Shown here: in pieces, positions 1 through 3,780 of the stretch
Layout: each line of letters opens with the position of its first letter
Position numbering within the stretch: position 1 is the first letter of the stretch
DNA from: an uncultured Clostridia bacterium
GTDB lineage: Bacteria > Bacillota > Clostridia > TANB77 > CAG-508
Direction: 5' to 3'
DNA: 6,095 nucleotides
NCBI GenBank assembly: GCA_944389715.1
Contig: CALXNI010000095.1
Location: 1-6,095 of the forward strand
Notes under the pieces: generated by a model
Told to the model about the DNA's origin: nothing
Database searches by the model: none
Seen by the model: only the letters and a program-made list of their open reading frames with translations
Translations under genes and position numbers: made by a program

Positions 1-122
1 ACAAAATAATTGCAAATGTTGTAGGGGTCGCCGCCCACGGCGACCCGCATATCAATATTTAAGGGTCGCCCAGGGGTGCGACCCCTACAGATTTTAAAAT
101 TAATTTTATCACACAAATTACA
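1..122. repeat. 122-base direct repeat, left copy (REP-like element with flanks)
   Basis: Bases 1-122 recur at 5974-6095 in the same orientation. They are identical over the first 100 bases and differ only at positions 101, 107, 110 and 112. The repeat consists of a REP-like hairpin pair (20-89) plus AT-rich flanks, so the flanks were copied together with the hairpins. No coding sequence is visible in it. Because both window edges fall in this repeat, the boundaries may reflect a contig broken at a multicopy sequence. Confidence 0.95.
20..89. repeat. REP-like double hairpin with 12-base terminal inverted repeats
   Basis: TGTAGGGGTCGC at 20-31 is the exact inverse complement of GCGACCCCTACA at 78-89, giving a palindromic element of about 70 bases. 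Inside it are two local hairpins: a 9-bp stem 25-33/38-46 with a 4-base loop, and a 7-bp stem 63-69/78-84 with an 8-base loop. The same GTAGGGGTCGC core occurs inside the transposase gene (3390-3416 and 3569-3595) and near the right edge. This matches the known pairing of RAYT transposases with REP/BIME palindromes. It is GC-rich against an AT-rich background. Confidence 0.85.
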
Positions 123-142
123 ATTTACCTTATCAAATATAC

Positions 143-172
143 GTAACATTAATTTAAATTAAAACATATAAT
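143..172 (+). promoter_or_regulatory. Probable sigma-A promoter of the 196-564 gene
   Basis: A perfect -10 box TATAAT lies at 167-172. The best -35 candidate is GTAACA at 143-148, four of six matches to consensus, with an 18-base spacer. The start codon is 24 bases beyond the -10 box, which leaves room for a short leader containing the AGGTGA ribosome binding site at 183-188. The -10 box is convincing and the -35 box is weak. Confidence 0.45.
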
Positions 173-195
173 ACCTTAAAGCAGGTGAATATTAT

Positions 196-564
196 ATGTT
201 GGACTTTATTACAAACGGTATAATTTGGACCTTAGCATTATACGGATTAATAGAAATTATAAAAACAATATATTACATATGTACATGCACAAATCTAGAA
301 TCAGATGGTATTTACTTTATAGTTGCAGTAAAAAATCAAGAAGAAAAAATAGAAGGATTTATGCGTTCAATTTTATTTAGAATCTTATATGGTAAAGAAG
401 AATGTGTAAAAAATGTAATAGTTGCAGATTTAGGTTCTACAGACAAAACAAAAGAAATTGTAGAAAAATTAGAACAAGATTATAAAGTTATAAATTTAGT
501 AGATTGGAAAACATGTAAAGAGCTAATAGATAGCATGGATAAAAAACAAATAAAAAAGACATAG
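196..564 (+). CDS. Small membrane-anchored protein with a glycosyltransferase-2-like N-terminal half
   Basis: This 122-residue protein starts at ATG 196, nine to ten bases after an AGGTGA ribosome binding site, and stops at TAG. Residues about 3-28 form a hydrophobic, probably membrane-spanning segment. The cytosolic part contains VAVKNQEEKIEGFMRSIL and, near residues 76-84, VADLGSTDKT. These resemble the first strand and the D-x-G-S-T-D signature of GT-A fold family 2 glycosyltransferases. It is much shorter than a full GT2 enzyme and shows no DxD metal site or acceptor domain. It is therefore either a stand-alone half-domain protein or a non-catalytic relative. It contains no in-frame CGG codon and needs no frameshift. 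It uses CGT once as arginine (364-366). It lies 88 bases upstream of recD2, which appears to have its own promoter. No specific function can be assigned. Confidence 0.75.
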   Translation: MLDFITNGIIWTLALYGLIEIIKTIYYICTCTNLESDGIYFIVAVKNQEEKIEGFMRSILFRILYGKEECVKNVIVADLGSTDKTKEIVEKLEQDYKVINLVDWKTCKELIDSMDKKQIKKT

Positions 565-587
565 CTAATGATAAAAGTTGTTAAATG

Positions 588-615
588 TTGCAAAAATAAA
601 TTTTTATGTTAGAAT
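588..615 (+). promoter_or_regulatory. Extended -10 promoter upstream of recD2
   Basis: TTGCAA at 588-593 serves as the -35 box (five of six consensus bases). After a 16-base spacer comes TAGAAT at 610-615, preceded by TG at 607-608 in the extended -10 arrangement. The recD2 start lies 37 bases downstream. This suggests that recD2 is transcribed independently of the small upstream gene. Confidence 0.6.
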
Positions 616-638
616 AAAAGCATAAAAATTTATTTTTT

Positions 639-644
639 AAGGAG
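639..644 (+). promoter_or_regulatory. Ribosome binding site selecting the TTG start of recD2
   Basis: AAGGAG lies 8 bases before TTG 653. The TTG is followed directly by the E-I-K-G-x-I-S-E-I-I-Y beginning expected for RecD2, and no in-frame ATG precedes it after the ribosome binding site. A TTG start is therefore the best choice. Confidence 0.85.
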
Positions 645-652
645 TATGGGGA

Positions 653-2877
653 TTGGAAATAAAAGGACAAATAAGCGAAATTATATATCAAAACGAAGTA
701 AATAGCTATACAATAGCAGAATTTGAAACAGAAGAAGAATTAACAACAATAGTAGGCTATTTGCCATTTATAAATAAAGGAGATAGCTTAAAAGTAGTTG
801 GAAATTATATAAATCACCCAGAATATGGCAGACAATTTAAAATACAAACATTCGAAAAAATAATGCCTGAGGGGTTAGAGGCATTAGAAAAATATTTAGC
901 AGGAGGAGTTATAAAAGGGGTAGGACCTGCAACTGCTAAAAGAATAGTAGATAATTTTAAAGAAGAAACCATAGCAATTTTAAAATTTGAGCCAGAGCGA
1001 CTTGCAAATATAAAAGGAATATCAAAATCAAAAGCAATAGAAATTTCACAAGAATTCAACGAAAAATGGGAGCTATGGCAAATAGTAGGATTTTTAGAAA
1101 GGTTTGGGATTACAGGTCAGAACAGCAGGAGAGTATACGAGGTTTTAGGACAAGACGCAATAAATAAAATAGAAGAAAACCCATATATCTTATTAGATAT
1201 AACATATGGACTGGATTTTAATAAAATAGATAAAATGGCAATGGATTTAGGTTTAGATAGAGAAAATCCAAAAAGAATAGAAAGTGCAATAAAATATGGA
1301 TTAATACTTGTAAGCCATAATGGTAATTCATGTGTATTATATGAAAATTTAGTAAAATTTGTTTCAGATTTGCTAAAAATTAATGAAACACAAATAGAAG
1401 AAGAATTAATAAATTTAAAAGTGGCAGAAGAAATATATATAGAAGAAATAGAAAATAAAGAATGGGTCTATTTAAAAAATTTCTATATAGCAGAACAAAA
1501 TATAGCAGAAAAATTAATAGCACTTAATGATACAAGAAATATAAAAAAGATTAAAAATTTTGAGCAAGAATTAGAAAAAGCAGAACAAGATGAAGATATT
1601 ATATTATCAGAAGAACAAAGAGAAGCAATAAAAGCAGTAAATGATAATAATGTTTGTATAATAACAGGTGGGCCTCGGAACAGGTAAAACTACTATTATT
1701 AAATCCATAATAAAAATGTACAAAAATAGAAAAATGAAAGTAGTTCTTTGTGCTCCAACAGGAAGAGCAGCAAAAAGAATGCAAGAACAATCAGGAGAAG
1801 AAGCAACAACAATACATAGATTATTAGAAATTAGAAAAGCAGAAGAAAATGGTGAATATTTATCAATAGATTATCCAATAACACCAATAGATGCAGACGT
1901 TGTAATAATAGATGAAATGTCTATGGTAGATATGTTTTTAATGAATCAAATAATGAAAGGTATTTATTTAGGTACAAAACTAATATTAGTAGGGGATATA
2001 AATCAGCTTCCATCAGTAGGACCGGGGAATGTTTTGCAAGATATCATAGAATCGGAAGCAATTACAACCATAAAATTAAACAAAATTTTTAGACAAGCTG
2101 CAAAAAGCAAAATAATAACAAATGCGCATAAAGTAAACAATGGAGAAAGTTTTATAGATGCAGAGGAAGAAAAAGATAAGTTAGATGACTTTTTCTATAT
2201 AAACGAAACAACTCAAGACAAAATTTTGCAAGATGTTATTTCACTTTGTACAGGTAGACTAAAAAAATATGGGAATTATGATTTCTTTAAAAATATACAA
2301 GTTTTAACACCAACAAAAAAAGGAATGCTAGGAACAAAAGAACTAAACAAACAGCTCCAAAACGTATTAAATCCTGTTAATAACTCACAGAAACAACATG
2401 GAGAAAGATACTTTAGAGTTGGAGATAGAGTAATGCAAATAAAAAACAATTATGATATATATTGGGAAAAAGAGGTAGAAGATAAAAAAGAAGCGGGATC
2501 TGGGATTTTTAATGGAGAACTTGGCAGAATTATTGAAATAGATGATCAAGAAAAACAAATTGAAGTTCTCTTTGATGATGAAAAAATAGCTTGGTATGAT
2601 TATACAAATTTAGACGAGTTAGAACATAGCTATGTCATAACAATACATAAATCACAACGGTAGTGAATTTGATGTAGTTATACTAGTAATCCCACAAAGT
2701 TCACCAATGCTATTAACAAGAAATTTGCTATATACGGCATTAACAAGAGCAAAAGAATTATTAATAGTAATAAGCAACAAAAATATTATAAATTTTATGA
2801 TACAAAACACAGATGTTAAAAAAAGAAATACTGGATTAAAATATAAATTAGCGAAAAAATGTTCTGGAAATTATTGA
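653..2877 (+). CDS. recD2: RecD2-type ATP-dependent DNA helicase, read through two +1 frameshifts at CGG
   Basis: This is an SF1B 5'-3' DNA helicase of the RecBC-independent RecD2 family, which acts in DNA repair and recombination in the cytosol. It starts at TTG 653 and is encoded in three frames joined by dropping one C at 1676 and one at 2658. The joined product is 740 residues, normal for the family. The order is an OB-like N-terminus (about 1-72), helix-hairpin-helix repeats (about 75-185, including IKGVGPATAKRI), then the helicase core. Walker A is ITGGP-GTGKTT (337-347), with the first shift exactly between P341 and G342. The D-E of Walker B are at 420-421, VGDINQLPSVGPG starts near 446, motif V IHKSQ-GSEFD spans the second shift (Q668/G669), and YTALTRAKE with R698 is motif VI. 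Without the shifts the product would end at 1687, eight bases past the Walker A shift site, with no ATPase core. No other defect is visible. CGA 998-1000 is read as an ordinary arginine. The family assignment is secure, and translation across CGG is inferred from conservation. Confidence 0.95.
1676..1679 (+). other. +1 frameshift site 1 (CGGA) in RecD2 Walker A
   Basis: The zero frame reads CCT CGG AAC AGG TAA and stops. Dropping C1676 gives CCT GGA ACA GGT AAA ACT, that is P-G-T-G-K-T, the invariant Walker A motif. CGG is in frame with the TTG start (codon 342). Either the C is skipped or CGGA is decoded as glycine. Confidence 0.9.
2658..2661 (+). other. +1 frameshift site 2 (CGGT) in RecD2 motif V
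   Basis: In the second recD2 frame the sequence reads TCA CAA CGG TAG, with CGG followed directly by a stop. Dropping C2658 gives CAA GGT AGT GAA TTT GAT, continuing H-K-S-Q-G-S-E-F-D, the conserved motif V of RecD-like helicases. The new frame runs cleanly for 72 more residues to TGA 2875. Confidence 0.9.
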
Positions 2878-2902
2878 CATCTATAAACGGTTAAAGTATA
2901 AT
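2874..2902 (+). promoter_or_regulatory. Perfect-consensus promoter of the small hydrophobic peptide locus
   Basis: TTGACA at 2874-2879, a 17-base spacer and TATAAT at 2897-2902 match the sigma-A consensus exactly. The -35 box overlaps the recD2 stop codon (TGA 2875-2877). Transcription should begin near 2909, giving a leader of about 20 bases before the first start codon. So strong a promoter is unusual for a housekeeping gene and typical of type I toxin-antitoxin RNAs or stable small RNAs. Confidence 0.9.
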
Positions 2903-2928
2903 TTTATAGAAAGTAAGGAGAAGCAGAT

Positions 2929-3012
2929 ATGTGGTTGCCACCTGCAATACAGAATGGAGGTGGTGTTAATGATAGAAAAAAATTTACTTACAATTATATA
3001 CATACTTTTTAA
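2929..3012 (+). CDS. Possible 27-codon leader ORF overlapping the hydrophobic peptide
   Basis: ATG 2929 follows a strong AAGGAG site (2915-2920) by 8 bases and opens a 27-residue frame that begins M-W-L-P-P-A-I-Q-N-G-G-G and ends at TAA 3010. It overlaps the hydrophobic peptide (2969-3088) in a different frame. Translating it would move ribosomes through the hairpin that covers the second ribosome binding site, so it may be a coupling leader. The product resembles nothing I recognise. It could be fortuitous, since only the ribosome binding site and position support it. Confidence 0.4.
   Translation: MWLPPAIQNGGGVNDRKKFTYNYIHTF
2937..2964 (+). promoter_or_regulatory. Hairpin sequestering the ribosome binding site of the hydrophobic peptide
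   Basis: CCACCT at 2938-2943 is complementary to AGGTGG at 2958-2963, extendable by a G-U pair at 2937/2964, with a 14-base loop. The right arm covers most of the GGAGG site (2956-2960) that serves ATG 2969. Hidden ribosome binding sites of this kind are known in mRNAs of Fst/TxpA-type toxins. Here the function is inferred from pairing only. Confidence 0.6.
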
Positions 3013-3088
3013 TGCAGTTATTGCATTAACTATATTAGCAGTTGCCTTAATTGTAGCTTTGGCTATAGTTTTGAGCAAACAACAATAA
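2969..3088 (+). CDS. 39-residue hydrophobic peptide, candidate type I toxin
   Basis: ATG 2969 lies 8 bases after GGAGG (2956-2960), and the frame ends at TAA 3086. After a short polar start (M-I-E-K-N) the peptide is almost entirely hydrophobic (L, I, V, A) to about residue 35 and ends S-K-Q-Q. This is one membrane-spanning helix with a short polar tail. Small single-span peptides of 30-60 residues, driven by a strong promoter, with a hidden ribosome binding site and a convergent antisense RNA, are the hallmark of type I toxins such as Fst, TxpA and BsrG. I see no clear sequence match to any of these, so the assignment rests on architecture. A regulatory or housekeeping membrane micropeptide is an alternative. 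It has no CGG codon. Confidence 0.65.
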   Translation: MIEKNLLTIIYILFNAVIALTILAVALIVALAIVLSKQQ

Positions 3089-3089
3089 A

Positions 3090-3169
3090 ACATAAACACA
3101 TCTCTGCTTTGCCGAGGGAGATGTGTTTTATCATTAAACCGGCAACCACATATTTGTGGATCCTTATTT
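3090..3169 (-). ncRNA. Inferred antisense RNA, candidate antitoxin
   Basis: A perfect promoter on the minus strand (3176-3204) would start a transcript near 3169 running toward the peptide gene and ending at the shared hairpin (3094-3128), about 80 bases. It would be fully complementary to any sense transcript reaching that region. It also carries CAUCUCC (complement of 3117-3123), which can pair with the GGAGGUG ribosome binding site (2956-2962) using one G-U pair, extendable toward the start codon with one bulge. Ends are approximate. Existence is inferred from promoter and terminator. Confidence 0.6.
3094..3129. terminator. Bidirectional hairpin terminator between convergent promoters
   Basis: AAACACATCTC (3094-3104) pairs perfectly with GAGATGTGTTT (3118-3128), an 11-bp stem with a 13-base loop. 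It begins five bases after the peptide stop codon. The plus-strand side ends in a short T run (3126-3129) and the minus-strand side in ATGTTTTATT, so it can serve both transcripts. The arms also resemble the sequence around the peptide ribosome binding site. Confidence 0.75.
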
Positions 3170-3175
3170 TCATAT

Positions 3176-3204
3176 ATTATAAATCATAATTATCAATATG
3201 TCAA
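3176..3204 (-). promoter_or_regulatory. Perfect-consensus convergent promoter on the minus strand
   Basis: Read on the minus strand, TTGACA (complement of 3199-3204) and TATAAT (complement of 3176-3181) are separated by exactly 17 bases. This is the same ideal architecture as the plus-strand promoter at 2874-2902. No minus-strand gene follows it, so its product must be an antisense or non-coding RNA. Confidence 0.85.
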
Positions 3205-3249
3205 ATATTTACAGCTAAATAAAAAATAAATGGGGGAGAAAGGAATAAT

Positions 3250-3769
3250 ATGAAAGAAAAAATCCCCCATAGAAAGCAAATAAGATTAAAAGATTATGAT
3301 TATTCACAAGAAGGGTATTATTTTATTACAATATGTACACAAAACAAAAAACATATATTAGGAAAAATTTTTAATAAAATTGATAAATCTGTAGGGGTCG
3401 CACCCCAGGGCGACCCACAAAACGAAAATGTAAAAATATTATTAACAAGAGAAGGAAAAATTGTAAAAAAATATTTGGAAAATTATAATAAAATATATGA
3501 TAACATATTTATAGATGAATACATTATAATGCCAAACCATATACATTTTATTATTACATTAACAGAACGGGTCGCCCAAGGGTGCGACCCCTACAATACC
3601 AAAAATAATTAATTCATATAAATCAATTGTTTCAAAAAATATAGGATATTCAATATGGCAACGTAATTATTACGAACATATAATTAGGAATGAAAAAGAA
3701 TATCTTTTAATAAAACAATATATACAAAATAATCCTATAAACTGGGAGAAAGATAAATATTATGAATAA
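3250..3769 (+). CDS. REP-associated Y1/HUH transposase (RAYT, IS200-like), read through one +1 frameshift at CGG
   Basis: This single-strand DNA transposase of the Y1/HUH type is thought to act on REP palindromes. ATG 3250 follows AAAGGA (3239-3244). The joined product is 172 residues, normal for the family. It opens with R-K-Q-I-R-L-K-D-Y-D-Y and Y-Y-F-I-T-I-C-T, carries the metal-binding H-I-H at 97-99 in IIMPNHIHFII, then crosses the shift after E106 (CGG at 3568). The restored frame gives INSYKSIVSK (120-129), IWQRNYYEHIIRNEKEY (135-151) and QYIQNNPINW (156-165). Y157 is the likely catalytic tyrosine by analogy with the Y-I-x-N helix of IS200-type enzymes. Without the shift the protein stops at 3612 and lacks that tyrosine. 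Two REP-like arms lie in the coding sequence, encoding variable-loop residues about 47-56 and 107-115. The stop codon overlaps the recG ribosome binding site. Confidence 0.9.
3390..3416. repeat. REP-like arm inside the transposase gene (left, inverted copy)
   Basis: This 27-base segment is the inverse complement of the arm at 63-89 with one mismatch, and forms a 7-bp hairpin (3395-3401/3410-3416). It is read in frame as V-G-V-A-P-Q-G-D-P-Q. The segment lies in a length-variable loop of RAYT proteins, so it looks like a tolerated insertion of the element into its own mobilising gene. Confidence 0.85.
3568..3571 (+). other. +1 frameshift site 3 (CGGG) in the transposase
   Basis: The zero frame reads ACA GAA CGG GTC GCC and stops at TAA 3610. 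Dropping C3568 gives GAA GGG TCG CCC AAG GGT GCG ACC CCT ACA, then the RAYT C-terminus to TAA 3767. The extra C sits exactly at the left border of the REP-like arm; the copies at 63 and 6036 have A before GGGTCGCCC. Confidence 0.85.
3569..3595. repeat. REP-like arm inside the transposase gene (right copy)
   Basis: GGGTCGCCC at 3569 through CCCTACA at 3595 matches the arm at 63-89 with one mismatch and forms a 7-bp hairpin (3569-3575/3584-3590). It lies in inverse orientation to the copy at 3390-3416, giving a 12-base inverted repeat (3390-3401/3584-3595) within the gene. In the restored frame it encodes G-S-P-K-G-A-T-P-T. Confidence 0.85.
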
Positions 3770-3780
3770 AGGAGCAATAC

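Larger units (their letters stand above)
2927..3153. repeat. 13-base perfect inverted repeat bracketing the peptide locus
   Basis: ATATGTGGTTGCC at 2927-2939 is the exact inverse complement of GGCAACCACATAT at 3141-3153. The two convergent transcripts would therefore begin with nearly the same sequence, each containing ATG TGG TTG CC after an AAGGA-like site. A sense transcript running past the terminator could fold its 3' end back onto its 5' end. The right arm also forms a small hairpin (3146-3150/3155-3159). Confidence 0.85.

Noticed and set aside
814..1059. Minus-strand ORFs at 814-1059, 1599-1790, 2881-3099, 4705-4977 and 5522-5803
   Set aside because: They lie opposite well-supported genes or the peptide locus, are low-complexity or hydrophobic by composition, and show no ribosome binding sites or recognisable domains.
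1668..2663. Separate genes starting inside recD2 (near 1668) and recG (near 4640)
   Set aside because: These frames start in the middle of Walker A motifs with no ribosome binding site, and the motifs are complete only when joined to the upstream frame.
2875..2877. UGA read as tryptophan
   Set aside because: recD2 ends at TGA 2875 at the expected family length, tryptophan is encoded by TGG, and no in-frame TGA occurs within the joined genes. The single site cannot exclude it, because a TAA follows two codons later.
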